Positions 57,301 to 59,774 of a stretch of 64,000 nucleotides of DNA are shown in pieces (the stretch's first letter is position 1; each line of letters begins with the position of its first letter). The notes beneath the pieces were generated by a model, which made no database searches, had not been told where the DNA came from, and saw only the letters and a program-made list of their open reading frames with translations. Origin of the DNA: Antedon mediterranea (taxonomy: Eukaryota; Echinodermata; Crinoidea; Comatulida; Antedonidae); assembly GCF_964355755.1 (NCBI RefSeq), contig NC_092676.1, forward strand, positions 22,548,288 through 22,612,287, written 5' to 3'. The position numbers and the translations under genes were made by a program.

Positions 57301-59760
57301 CGCTATACGGCACGACTTTTCGAGTTCCTTTTGATTTATCAATCAATTGAACTAACGTGACAAACGCAAGATTTACATTCACCGCTTCGTTAGCGGATGT
57401 CTCAATGAGCAGGATTTTGTGTTTTTGAGCGAATTTCTCAATCTCGTGCATATTGTAATCGTCAGCTTCATCACACTTGGTGACAGCTATTACGTAAGAT
57501 TTACCAGTTTTCTTTAGTAGACTGTGCAAACTAGCCATGAATTCAATTTGTTTTTCCGCATTTCTTTGCCGTACTAGACTTGCATCATACACAATCAAAA
57601 ATCCATCTATTGATATTTTTCCATTGGTAAATGTTACTTTCTTAAAATTATCTTCATCCCCTAAAATTACAAAAAAAATTGAAATAAACATAATTAGTAA
57701 CAAAAATAATTACAGGTGGTACATACTGTAGAAGGAGTACTGTAAATACAGTTACTGTATTACAGCACAAAAACATACTAGCTACTGTACAGGCCTCGCA
57801 AAAATCAAGACTGTACAAGATTTGCTTACCATCTCAATTTCTTGGTGGCCAAAACTTGTGAAATATTTTTATTTATTTTACTTAGTTTGCATCAGAACTG
57901 ATCATTTCAATTTTTAGTTTCAATTTTTTTTTTTGGTTGCCCCTGGATAGAGTGCAACTGTTTCTGAGAGCTACGCAAACTGTAAGTGTAAGTCCCACAT
58001 TCTGGAGGATTTTTATATATTATTTTTATTGGATGATTAATCTGGGTCAAACAATGCTGGAGATATGGAAACGTGTGTTTACTTTCAAGCATGTGACAAA
58101 TCAAAGATACAGTACACTGTATTGTCTTTTTTTTTACAGTTTCTACAATATCTCCTAATATATTGTTATCTATAATTAATAGTTTACAAAGAAAAAAGAT
58201 TGCACAAAAAAAGGAAAGGTTCAAATTAACTTGAATTATTATACAGTTTAATATTTAAATAAAAAAACAGTGAATGAATTTTACAATCACAGTACAATTA
58301 TAACGCAATCACTTTGCAGTGTACTTGTGTGAATGTTATGGACAATAAAACGATTGGAATCGTGACTGTGTAACATCAATGTAATCTAAAGAGAAACGAA
58401 ACATGCTCGAGTGAGACAAAACATCATTTCCACATTGCATTTCCAACGTGCCTAACGCAAGCGTCTACGATTAAAAAAACACACACGGTGTAATGCATTG
58501 TACCGCAATCTACTGCGCTAATCGCGGTCATTACTCAGAGTTGTATTGTCGTCTTGGGAATTGGCAAACGACTAGAATGTCACAAGTGTATGTTGGCAAT
58601 ACTGATTTGAAAGCTATCACAGGGTAACGGATATCAATATTCAGAATTACTGGAACATATAGTAGCAACTAGCAGAGTTTAATATAGAGGTTTATTGGCT
58701 TTTTTGCTGAATAGTCTATTAAGATCTTTAGTCATTGCCTTTAAAAAAAACAATAAAATGACTGTCTATTGTTTTACTATGTTTTATCATGTGCCAATGA
58801 AACAAACAAACAATGTTTACAATAGATATAATTTATAATTGTTTACAATGTACAGTATAGGACAGTTGTTCTTGTAAACAGTGTGTTTTTTAGTTCCAAG
58901 TTGTGGTGCTTTAGAACAAACAATTTTTTTCAGTAACAATACTTTTTATCGATACGATTTTTATCTGTTGACGAGTATTGTACATACACTACAGTGCTGG
59001 TTAGCATCAGGTCTCTATACTATCTAAATGATACTTGAGTATTGAGTTGAATTGAATGAGGATAATATTTTCATGACTTGAAAGCCTAATTGTTCTATTC
59101 AATGAAAGGAAACTTTCAGTTGAAAAGTTTGATCAGCAAAATTGTTCCCTGAGCTAAGTAATTTTATAAAGCATTAACACAGCAAGTTTAATAAACTGTT
59201 TGAATTTATAATATAATATTATTCATTCTCTAATCAAAACATTTTTTTAATGAATGAATGTCACAAAATCCAAGTCACCATCTGTCATACAGTAGTACCA
59301 GGCAAATATAGAAATGACAAGATAAAAAAAACAAATACCCTAATAACTTACCCAACTGGTCTTTACACAAGTACATCAGCTTATCTTGTGAGCCTATCTT
59401 AGTACTCACGCAGCGATTCAAATAAGTCCTTGTGTTATTTCCACGAAAAGGCTGGAATGAAGAATCATCGATGAAATCGGTCTGTTCAATAATACGGAAT
59501 GAATACGTTTGTCCTTCGTAAACTAACTTCTTCTCTCCCCAATAAACAAAATGATCGTTGTTTACGACACGCCCACTGAAATCACTTTGACTAATCACGC
59601 AGATATGTTCTTTATAGTAGTCGTCCGCTTCCGGTCGAACAAAACGATTGCAAAGACAAGACTTGCCGACACCGCATGAACCTTTCTCCTTGTCTGTCCC
59701 CGACAGACCGACAACGGATATATTGAAAACTCGTTCTTTATCTTTCTGCTTCCCAGCCAT
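3257..59760 (-). CDS. ARHGAP35: p190 RhoGAP (ARHGAP35/ARHGAP5 ortholog), 17 coding exons, 3' part outside window
   Basis: Seen: a chain of 17 minus-strand exons with GT-AG borders and compatible phases, starting MAGKQKDKERVFNISVVGLS and running about 1,094 codons without a stop. Exon lengths from 5' to 3' are 409, 658, 213, 294, 153, 109, 124, 196, 171, 255, 161, 130, 26, 177, 66, 60 and 81 nt. Known of the family: p190 RhoGAPs are cytosolic proteins that inactivate RhoA by stimulating GTP hydrolysis. Their order is GTP-binding domain, four FF domains, pseudo-GTPases pG1 and pG2, a linker with phosphotyrosines that bind p120RasGAP, a polybasic patch, and a C-terminal GAP domain. Everything up to the linker is recognisable here; the GAP domain is not in the window. 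Single invertebrate orthologs correspond to both vertebrate paralogs, so the symbol is approximate. The gene spans more than 56 kb, with introns of 15.1 kb (intron 6) and 12.7 kb (intron 15). Confidence 0.93.
6846..7069. mobile_element. 224-bp MITE with ~30-bp terminal inverted repeats
   Basis: Left end TATAAAGCCTGGTTTCCATT continues AAAATCGCTACA; the right end is its reverse complement with one mismatch (TGTAGCGATTTTATGG...). The interior is GC- and CpG-richer than its surroundings and contains no coding region. The target site is probably TA. Confidence 0.88.
7623..7725. repeat. direct duplication of a 39-bp segment
   Basis: AGCACTATGACACTTACCAC and the following CTCAATAACAAGGTAGTTAG occur at 7623 and again at 7687 with one mismatch, a 64-bp period. 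Confidence 0.85.
8241..8464. mobile_element. MITE family A copy 1
   Basis: Ends TTAAAGTTTGGTTCACACTA and, inverted, TTAAGTTTGGTTTTCACTAG. Internal AACGCAACG / TGCAATGCAAAG motifs are shared with the copies at 9.1, 30.0, 33.0 and 48.4 kb. It lies 42 bp downstream of exon 16 in transcript direction. Confidence 0.8.
8507..8566 (-). CDS. ARHGAP35: p190 RhoGAP exon 16: tyrosine docking motif exon
   Basis: Encodes DEPCEPVYAVVEPTIYDDPH, comparable to the vertebrate linker DYAEPMDAVVKP followed by ENIYSVPHDS. The IYDDPH of this exon keeps the Tyr-x-x-Pro-His pattern of the tyrosine that, in mammals, is phosphorylated by Src-family kinases and docks p120RasGAP. The exon is 60 nt and phase 1 at both ends. 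The acceptor is CTTATTATTAG|A, the donor CCACG|GTATGT. A MITE lies 42 bp past the donor. Confidence 0.88.
9096..9248. mobile_element. MITE family A copy 2
   Basis: Left TAAAGCTTGGTTCTCACTAG and right CCTAGTGGAAACCAAGATTA are inverted copies. The interior carries GCAACACAAGTAAG and a CGCTTGTGATAGGTCAA segment shared with other copies. Confidence 0.82.
10109..10252. mobile_element. MITE family B copy 1
   Basis: Inverted ends TCTCTGTCTACACTTTCAAA and TTTGATAGTGTAGACAGAGC. The interior contains TGTGATGTGCCCATATATGG and its rough inverse with GAGCACATCACAC. Members of this family occur at 16.3, 34.4, 43.7 and 55.7 kb. Confidence 0.88.
10448..10747. repeat. minisatellite: 12 units of 25 bp
   Basis: Twelve contiguous units begin ACGTGTATACAGGCACTGAA and end TAATG, with single-base variants (ACACAGG, TTTATAC, CACAGAA). 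The array stays open on the minus strand only because 25 bp shifts frame each unit through stop-free phases; it is not a gene. Confidence 0.97.
13461..14458. mobile_element. 1-kb Harbinger-like element with ~35-bp terminal inverted repeats
   Basis: Left GGGCCTGTTCAGACCTACGG continuing AGTTATGCTTTCGTAT; the right end is its near-exact inverse (GTATGTTCAGACCTACGG on the opposite strand). Flanks read TAA on the left and TCA on the right, compatible with a decayed 3-bp target duplication as in PIF/Harbinger elements. It contains the Myb/SANT remnant described separately. No transposase is present. Confidence 0.85.
13836..14145 (+). pseudogene. Myb/SANT-like (Harbinger accessory protein) remnant with internal stop
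   Basis: From ATG at 13836 the frame reads MSSKRGHWRETEVKYLISLW, then GSPEFRDRLEVKNWRKSTGN and KMSVFNEMADTLAD. After GPSS there is a TAA, and the same frame continues EGFNIQTKLKGSSYKAAKDQ and VNKYGAGASTGFEH to a TAG at 14143. The spaced Trp residues and the GF-(N/E)-x-Q-x-K-x-K block are typical of the Myb/SANT-like DNA-binding domain carried by PIF/Harbinger transposons. The single in-frame stop and the short remaining C-terminus indicate a recently dead copy. The alternative is a small MADF/SANT host gene, unlikely given the surrounding inverted repeats. Confidence 0.72.
14462..14552. repeat. GGGACACC dispersed repeat fragment
   Basis: Four tandem copies of GGGACACCTGTATTCA-like units directly follow the Harbinger-like element. 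Related to the GGGACACC repeat family seen at 18.4, 24.7, 26.6, 52.7 and 53.8 kb. Confidence 0.65.
14871..15496. mobile_element. 626-bp element flanked by TTAA, copy 1
   Basis: Left TTAA|AGCCCCATTCCCTACG and right TGCAGGGAAGGGGTCT|TTAA: an inverted terminal repeat of about 14 bp and a TTAA target site at both sides. The interior is CpG-rich with no open frame. A second, 3'-truncated copy is at 35.6 kb. Confidence 0.85.
16273..16428. mobile_element. MITE family B copy 2
   Basis: Ends TAAAGCTGTCTACACTATTA and, inverted, TAAAAGTCTATCTACACTAC; internal CATATATGGGCACATC as in the other copies. Confidence 0.82.
18356..18541. repeat. GGGACACC dispersed repeat (MITE-like)
   Basis: Begins AGTAAAATCCCTCTTTTGGG, contains GGAGACACC / GGAGACATCC steps and a TTGCCATGAAACAAACAATG core, and ends AGGAGAACTACTGTA, the inverse of the start. 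The same layout recurs in the introns to the right. Confidence 0.75.
20030..20140 (-). mobile_element. possible non-LTR retroelement 3' tail
   Basis: On the minus strand the segment reads GAGGAGCCTATTCACC, an inverted GGCTCCTCC, then ends GTGAAATAAATAAATT, the type of tail seen at truncated LINE ends. No coding part is present. Confidence 0.35.
20495..20812. repeat. degenerate ~100-bp tandem repeat, 3-4 copies
   Basis: GGTTATTAAAACAATACAA followed by AAAGGGAAGG-TTCTAAA and a CACTACTATA step recurs at roughly 20600, 20680 and 20750, with a weaker copy before 20560. Confidence 0.65.
21254..21319 (-). CDS. ARHGAP35: p190 RhoGAP exon 15: DPSD linker exon with NAGNAG acceptor
   Basis: Encodes ADPSDLENLYPNRQARNETR plus TP, matching the start of the vertebrate DPSDYAEP block. 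It is 66 nt long, phase 1 at both ends. The acceptor is a tandem ACCAGCAG: using the first AG gives Ala-Asp, using the second (exon start 21316) drops the alanine while staying in frame. The donor is CCCAG|GTATAC. Confidence 0.88.
21881..22719. mobile_element. 839-bp element with ~41-bp inverted repeats and TAGAA target duplication
   Basis: Left CCAAAGAATATATATCACAA continuing GAATGAGTATTCCGCGATTTT; the right end is its inverse almost without mismatch. The flanks are TAGAA at 21876-21880 and TAGAA at 22720-22724, a clean 5-bp duplication. The interior has GGGCG-rich patches and no open frame of note. I do not recognise the superfamily. Confidence 0.9.
24669..25344. repeat. GGGACACC repeat split by a younger insertion
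   Basis: The left part ACAGTAGAACCCCATTTTGG to ATTCAGAAGACAT and the right part TATTCAGGGGACATCCC to GGGATCTACTG form one repeat of the 18.4-kb type. They are interrupted by the element at 24711-25207. Confidence 0.72.
24711..25207. mobile_element. 497-bp element with TACCGTAAAACCTC ends and GAAGCCC subrepeats
   Basis: Left TACCGTAAAACCTCGAAAAG then AAGCCCATGGGCTT; right the inverse, AAGCCCATGGGCTTC to GAGGTTTTACGGTA. Inside, TCGAAAAGAAGCCCATC is repeated in direct and inverted orientation, and the CCCCTCTACAGTTTGCAAAA block occurs twice. Open frames of about 80 codons arise from these repeats and are not genes. Confidence 0.85.
25584..25760 (-). CDS. ARHGAP35: p190 RhoGAP exon 14: acidic then basic linker
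   Basis: Encodes about residues 967-1025 in an open frame: an acidic part (ESDSDVIEGKDDVFEKDDEE) and a basic/hydrophobic part (KKTRKFKFLLDREPNKSHSD), ending ERLRKWE. The acceptor is TTTACACTCAAAG|TTG, which has only a modest pyrimidine tract; the donor is GGGAAG|GTATTC. Phase 1 at both ends and a length of 177 nt make it skippable without frame change. The sequence is not recognisably conserved outside the gene. Confidence 0.82.
25761..26378 (-). other. intron 13 of p190 RhoGAP
   Basis: 618 bp, AT-rich. It includes a fragment of the GGGACACC family near 25830-25935 (AGGACTTTTCCATGAAACAA). Nothing else. Confidence 0.6.
26379..26404 (-). CDS. ARHGAP35: p190 RhoGAP exon 13: 26-nt microexon in the linker
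   Basis: Adds about nine residues (SDGRKNLGS) between exons 12 and 14. It has a strong acceptor (TTTTTCTCTCCTCAG|T) and a strong donor (TCAA|GTAAGT). Incoming phase 2 and outgoing phase 1 fit both neighbours. It is needed to keep frame: joining exon 12 (phase 2) directly to exon 14 (phase 1) would shift the reading frame. There is no homology support, since the linker is unconserved; the call rests on splice signals and phase. Confidence 0.75.
26405..28666 (-). other. intron 12 of p190 RhoGAP
   Basis: 2.3 kb. Apart from the GGGACACC repeats and a retroelement-like TAGATAAGATGACTTTATT at about 26977, no feature was recognised. Confidence 0.6.
26568..26707. repeat. GGGACACC dispersed repeat copy in intron 12
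   Basis: Starts GAGTAGAACTCCTATTAAGG, includes GTCCCCCAAATAGG and TCCCCTAAATAGGGG, and ends GAAGTGTTCTACTGT, inverted to its start. A further fragment follows at 26805-26855. Confidence 0.72.
28667..28796 (-). CDS. ARHGAP35: p190 RhoGAP exon 12: end of pG2 and acidic/proline linker
   Basis: Encodes about residues 915-957. It begins TEAFTPFFHEVM, the equivalent of vertebrate EIFHPFFKDV, then a serine/acid-rich run (NDSEDSDTGSEPEIDI) and a proline motif NRPPLPTPGD that resembles an SH3-type ligand. The acceptor is TTTTTCTTCTAAG, the donor GACAG|GTACAG, phase 2. From here onward the linker is low in conservation. Confidence 0.9.
28978..29170 (+). mobile_element. tRNA-derived SINE in intron 11
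   Basis: A box-like TAGCGTTGGTAAGAG at about 28982 and a good B box, GGGTTCGAGACTT, at about 29022 give a tRNA-like head. It is followed by a body with ACTTGTCCTTCAGACGG and GCTGTTGGTCCAGTATGCC, resembling the conserved core of deuterostome SINEs. Confidence 0.72.
29276..29436 (-). CDS. ARHGAP35: p190 RhoGAP exon 11: pG2 C-terminal part
   Basis: Encodes about residues 861-914. IKIVAVCDGEKAVQHFELTR and GEDFASKIDAGFMITG align with vertebrate IQLVALTDGAVDVLD and the following EEIAQEIDGRFTSI. The acceptor is TTTTTATCAG|G, the donor CACAGA|GTAAGT, ending in phase 1. Confidence 0.93.
29734..29988 (-). CDS. ARHGAP35: p190 RhoGAP exon 10: pseudo-GTPase pG2
   Basis: Encodes about residues 776-860. 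IGLCVMCGDEHTVENILSPF corresponds to vertebrate [20 protein letters not shown]. Later, GLILFYSPKRKGSYETMK corresponds to YIVFYSAKRKASLAML, one of the most diagnostic stretches of the family. The acceptor is TTTTTCTTACAG|A, the donor ATGAA|GTAAGT, phase 2. Confidence 0.95.
30048..30217. mobile_element. MITE family A copy 3
   Basis: TTAAAGATTGGTTCCCACTT at the left and a degenerate inverse (AAGCGTGAACCAAC) at the right, with CAATGCAAGGACTTAAGTG and ACTTTTGATTGGTCAGTT inside. In intron 9. Confidence 0.75.
30831..31001 (-). CDS. ARHGAP35: p190 RhoGAP exon 9: pG1-pG2 junction
   Basis: Encodes about residues 719-775: LSSTEFVDMPRDESMLMRGN, then KFHEKQIQQAIRAILTSTQ and a divergent NPHDEINGHCLMETLT. 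It matches the vertebrate segment containing NEKQISQVLKGLLDS. The acceptor is TATCCTCTTAG|G. The donor is AAC|GTAATC, less usual but phase-correct (phase 2). Confidence 0.9.
33043..33193. mobile_element. MITE family A copy 4
   Basis: AAACCTATGTTCCCACTAGA and the inverse TAGTGGGAACCAAACTT. Internal GAACGCAATGC and CACTTGTGATTGATCAA match the other family A copies. Confidence 0.82.
34388..34498. mobile_element. MITE family B copy 3 (short)
   Basis: AAAGCTCTGTCTACACTATC and the inverse GATAGTGTAGACAGTGCTTT enclose a 70-bp core with TGATGTGCCC. It is a deleted 111-bp version of the family. Confidence 0.88.
34928..35100 (+). mobile_element. tRNA-derived SINE in intron 8
   Basis: A box TAGCTTGGTGGTTAACATG at 34937 and B box GGTTCAATCCT at 34981, 44 bases apart, as in a tRNA head. 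They are followed by a short body and an A-rich end (AAAAAAAAC). Confidence 0.65.
35237..35432 (-). CDS. ARHGAP35: p190 RhoGAP exon 8: pG1 C-terminal part
   Basis: Encodes about residues 654-718. GCICTFSGRESFEYIKSSLE is equivalent to the vertebrate [20 protein letters not shown]. It is followed by YKLPIIFVFARG and the acidic VEDDEHNEIKEEAQTMSK. The acceptor is ATGGCCAG|GTT. Two donors are possible: AAAAG|GTTTGT, chosen because phase 2 reads into exon 9, and GTAAGA eight bases farther on, which would break the frame. Confidence 0.92.
35449..36560. repeat. local ~140-bp tandem repeat interrupted by a TTAA element
   Basis: Units with TTACTGGAACCaAAAC, TTGGAACCATACGGTAGATG and AATAATTTCATTCGCTGAGA occur at 35449-35597, 36215-36340, 36355-36480 and 36480-36555. 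A stray unit lies at 38090-38150. The first unit is cut inside its TATTAAA by the transposon at 35598. Confidence 0.7.
35598..36206. mobile_element. TTAA-flanked element, copy 2 (right end lost)
   Basis: Direct-orientation copy of 14871-15496 with about one mismatch in twelve. Left TTAA|AGACAACTTCCCTACG is degenerate, and homology stops at ATATATGTATTATTTT without the right terminal repeat. Confidence 0.85.
37143..37997. mobile_element. 855-bp element with AATAGAGAGAAATGGCGAACC ends
   Basis: About 20 bp of perfect inverted repeat at the ends, then a second matching block (CCGAGTGGGTATAAA left, inverse TATACCCACTCGG right). The interior is rich in AGGCCTA, TAG and TTA low-complexity DNA. No coding region. 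Confidence 0.82.
38818..38941 (-). CDS. ARHGAP35: p190 RhoGAP exon 7: pG1 middle
   Basis: Encodes about residues 613-653, from SQCCDGEYTLDGTLHNLQLR through AIEGDVSQSQNAF to EEFTPA. It aligns with the vertebrate block [20 protein letters not shown] and the following FQTPTFQP. The acceptor is TTGCTTTAG|TCC, the donor GGCAG|GTACAG, ending in phase 1. It is isolated by a 15.1-kb intron upstream and a 3.4-kb intron downstream; no residues appear to be missing between it and its neighbours. Confidence 0.92.
39286..39460. repeat. pair of diverged direct repeats
   Basis: TTTGGTTTACTGCA(C) followed by CAAAG-GTGGT-G-GTGCTTTA appears at 39286 and 39418, 132 bp apart. Confidence 0.6.
40361..41313. mobile_element. 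foldback element with ~160-bp inverted arms
   Basis: The left arm, about 40361-40515, and the right arm, about 41163-41313, are near-perfect inverses. Both contain TCGTACATA, AGTTGGGGACC, CATGAAACGTCACAAAATAA, TGTTGTTCCGTGTGCACC and AGCGTATAGCAACAAGAAGT. The left arm carries small insertions and deletions. The ~650-bp middle has no open frame of note. Confidence 0.88.
43671..43833. mobile_element. MITE family B copy 4
   Basis: A degraded left end (TAAAGCTATACTTTCAAAC), two copies of ATATGGTAGTGATG-like sequence inside, and a clean right end GATAGTGTAGACAGAGCCTT. Confidence 0.82.
43984..44480 (-). mobile_element. 5'-truncated LINE: C-terminal reverse-transcriptase ORF end and 3' tail
   Basis: On the minus strand the frame from about 44475 reads SPECYSSVVTFNCVVWYNSL then SANDKKNL. 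After a frameshift in an A-run at about 44391-44398 it continues KTASKIIGKNVNVIDAVYRS, SYVISQVKKIMEDNSHPLND and NTTRCWKSFV-IS. The W(Y/F)-N-L-(S/T), KTASKIIG, DxSHPL and TTRxxxSF motifs are the usual C-terminus of CR1/L2/RTE-type reverse transcriptases. The tail ends GACAATAAAGATTTATCTTA followed by TCTTA, a typical short-repeat LINE terminus. It is dead: truncated and frameshifted. Confidence 0.82.
45567..45644. repeat. perfect tandem duplication, 2 x 39 bp
   Basis: TAGTTTAATGTTAATGTTTT followed by CGCCTTAACCCATGTAACC occurs twice head to tail without a mismatch, a very recent event. Confidence 0.95.
48052..48180. repeat. dispersed repeat related to 56.8 kb
   Basis: TTGCTACACAATTTTAGAAA, AGGTTGTTTTGTATAG and TTTTTGCTATGCTACA match the stretch at 56812-56930 next to exon 3 in the same order and strand. 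Confidence 0.65.
48441..48607. mobile_element. MITE family A copy 5
   Basis: ATAAAGCTTGAGTTCCCACTT and the inverse AAGTGGGAACGAAGTTTAT, with GCACAATGCAAGTGACTTG inside. Longest match to copy 2. Confidence 0.8.
49540..49775 (-). mobile_element. LINE 3' tail
   Basis: On the minus strand a segment with GGAAACAAGTCCGTAGAGG and GACTTTTATGAGTTATCC runs to CTGATGCCGAAATAAATC and AAATCAATCATC. A GAAATAAATC(AAATC) end is characteristic of L2/CR1-like elements. No coding part remains. Confidence 0.55.
50318..50725. repeat. minisatellite: about 12 units of 33 bp
   Basis: Units read TTTTAATGTTTTTAACTGTT then TGATGTTCAGAGA, with T/C, A-insert and one-base-deletion variants. On the plus strand this gives a repeating peptide (CLMFRDFNVFN) that is broken near 50521 and has no start context or splice logic; it is treated as non-coding. 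Confidence 0.95.
51028..51175 (-). mobile_element. possible LINE 3' tail
   Basis: On the minus strand, GGAGGTTCAGACCTAAAGCG then an AT-rich stretch and an end reading GTGTGAAATAAAATCTGAAA. Similar in kind to the tail at 49.5 kb but with a different body. Confidence 0.35.
52715..52862. repeat. GGGACACC dispersed repeat in intron 6
   Basis: ACTATTAAGGGGACACCTTC, a TAATGGCGGTGTCC step, CATTGTTCGTTTCACAGGAA and the end GGAGGGGTTCTACTGTA. Same family as 26.6 kb. Confidence 0.75.
52997..53724. mobile_element. 728-bp piggyBac-derived element with TTAA target sites
   Basis: Flanked by TTAA at 52993-52996 and 53725-53728. Terminal inverted repeats are CACTTTCACCGCCA left and TGGCGGTGAAAGTG right. 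Next to the left end there are two palindromes of the form AAAGACGGAAATTTCCGTCTTT-like (53010-53031 and 53051-53078). An internal frame matches the N-terminus of piggyBac transposases. Most of the transposase is deleted. Confidence 0.9.
53238..53351 (+). pseudogene. piggyBac transposase N-terminal remnant
   Basis: The frame VLTADEAIAEIFADSDSENE then YLLSPDDEGIFVPKPGL ends at TAA 53349-53351. Acidic, Ser/Asp-rich N-termini with a LTxxEA-xxIF-DSD pattern are usual in piggyBac proteins. No good start codon is in frame just upstream, and the catalytic DDD domain is absent, so it is a fragment kept inside a non-autonomous copy. Confidence 0.7.
53806..53986. repeat. GGGACACC dispersed repeat next to exon 6
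   Basis: AACTATTATGGGGACACCTTC at the left and GCAGAGGGGGTTCTACTAAA at the right, with TTTCACCTCATTCATTTCAA inside. It ends about 50 bp from the donor of exon 6. Confidence 0.72.
54039..54147 (-). CDS. ARHGAP35: p190 RhoGAP exon 6: start of pseudo-GTPase pG1
   Basis: Encodes about residues 576-612. The first beta strand and degenerate P-loop of pG1 read FKKLNILILGQDGLAEEL, directly matching vertebrate INLVILGKDGLAREL. The Gly-Lys-Ser/Thr of a true P-loop is absent, as expected of this pseudo-GTPase. The acceptor is TTTGTTAG|A, the donor GAG|GTAAGG, ending in phase 0, the only phase-0 junction found in the gene. Confidence 0.93.
54521..54776. mobile_element. converging tRNA-like heads (SINE or SINE pair) in intron 5
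   Basis: On the plus strand GTGGGTGGCCGAATGGTTAA resembles the 5' half of a tRNA-Ser/Leu, with a decayed B box GGTTTGAAGC at about 54577. On the minus strand GCAGTAGCTAAGTGGTTAGG at about 54772 is another A-box-like start. The second head begins within a few bases of the donor of exon 5. Confidence 0.5.
54779..54931 (-). CDS. ARHGAP35: p190 RhoGAP exon 5: end of FF region, HPT-ETC block
   Basis: Encodes about residues 525-575: YGALEFLWNDRHALLIKHLA, then FIQHPTPETCISG and a helical KAHINKHLL. It aligns with the vertebrate block that reads [20 protein letters not shown]. The acceptor is TTGTTAG|A, the donor CTTAG|GTAAGT, phase 2 on both sides. The longest open frame across this stretch is a different, non-coding one, so the exon is easy to miss. 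Confidence 0.92.
55202..55257. repeat. short tandem repeat of a 21-bp unit
   Basis: AATTATTCATACTTTGTTATG occurs twice in a row with a partial third copy. Confidence 0.85.
55714..55845. mobile_element. MITE family B copy 5
   Basis: The cleanest member: TTAAGCTCTGTCTACACTAT and, inverted, TTAAAGCTCTGTCTACACTA. The core has ATGTGATATGCCCATATGATG. It lies 24 bp past the donor of exon 4. Confidence 0.92.
55869..56162 (-). CDS. ARHGAP35: p190 RhoGAP exon 4: FF-domain region
   Basis: Encodes about residues 427-524. It contains GKRYEDITKHF, then SFQELTVDERKEIYNSHQEE and ITQKAKNDFKELLFECAEVF, matching the third and fourth FF segments (vertebrate [20 protein letters not shown]). The acceptor TTTTACAG is good. 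The donor, CCAAG|GTGGAA, is weak; it is required because phase 2 joins it correctly to exon 5. A 132-bp MITE starts only 24 bp past the donor. Confidence 0.9.
56561..56773 (-). CDS. ARHGAP35: p190 RhoGAP exon 3: FF-domain region
   Basis: Encodes about residues 356-426 (RSWSECRESLEKHERFEKWF and onward to CAAKRKE). Charged helices with the W-F-K pattern (HERFEKWFIHLDGEWQEHP) align with the second FF segment of p190. The conserved RIPASIF corresponds to the RIPFDLM block of vertebrates. The acceptor is TGACAG|ATCTTGG and the donor AAAG|GTAACA; both borders are phase 2. Confidence 0.93.
56812..56930. repeat. dispersed repeat, second copy (see 48.1 kb)
   Basis: TTTTTGCTACACAATTTTAA, AAGGTTGTTTTGTATAGG and TTTTTGCTATGCTTTT, inside the 229-bp intron 2. 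Confidence 0.65.
57003..57660 (-). CDS. ARHGAP35: p190 RhoGAP exon 2: end of GTPase domain and first FF region
   Basis: Encodes about residues 137-355. The acceptor is TTTTAG|GGGATGAAG at 57661. It completes the GTP-binding fold: ISIDGFLIVYDAS, the guanine-specificity motif TKCD at about 197-200, and ETSA at about 223-226. Next comes the strongly conserved LAFVTLVQLIDKSKGTRKVV, then an FF-type helical segment containing YEDYIFHLGTRQAKKRF. It ends at the donor CAAAG|GTACAG, phase 2. It is the largest exon in the window. Nothing indicates inactivation: the P-loop lysine (exon 1) and TKCD are both kept. Confidence 0.95.
57661..59351 (-). other. intron 1 of p190 RhoGAP
   Basis: 1.7 kb. A CpG-richer patch at about 58400-58640 stands out from the AT-rich surroundings but has no recognisable gene, repeat partner or splice pair. 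Confidence 0.55.
59352..59760 (-). CDS. ARHGAP35: p190 RhoGAP exon 1: start codon and N-terminal half of the GTP-binding domain
   Basis: Encodes residues 1-136 plus one base (phase 1). The P-loop reads GSCGVGKSC around K33-S34, as in p190 proteins. It is followed by FVRPEADDYY and the p190 signature FSGRVVNNDHFVYWGE, then the EQTDFIDD segment and the conserved KLMYLCKDQL near the end. The start is the first ATG, 12 residues before the NISVVGLSG strand, a position close to the vertebrate start. The donor is TTGG|GTAAGT at 59351. In vertebrates this sequence is continuous with the next ~1,000 codons in one exon; here it is cut right after the switch/DQLG region. Confidence 0.95.
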
Positions 59761-59774
59761 GTTTTATTGTTTCG
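59761..59774 (-). other. ARHGAP35: possible 5' UTR part of exon 1 with an upstream splice acceptor
   Basis: Immediately upstream of the ATG, a pyrimidine-containing run ends in CTCCTGGCAG, so the start-codon exon may begin at 59774 after a non-coding first exon. A leading non-coding exon is usual for this family. No matching upstream donor or promoter could be fixed between 59.8 and 64 kb. Confidence 0.35.

Noticed and set aside
57907-58224. A 105-codon minus-strand open frame in intron 1.
   Set aside because: No similarity to p190 or other families, lies between two well-joined exons, and its composition matches the surrounding intron.
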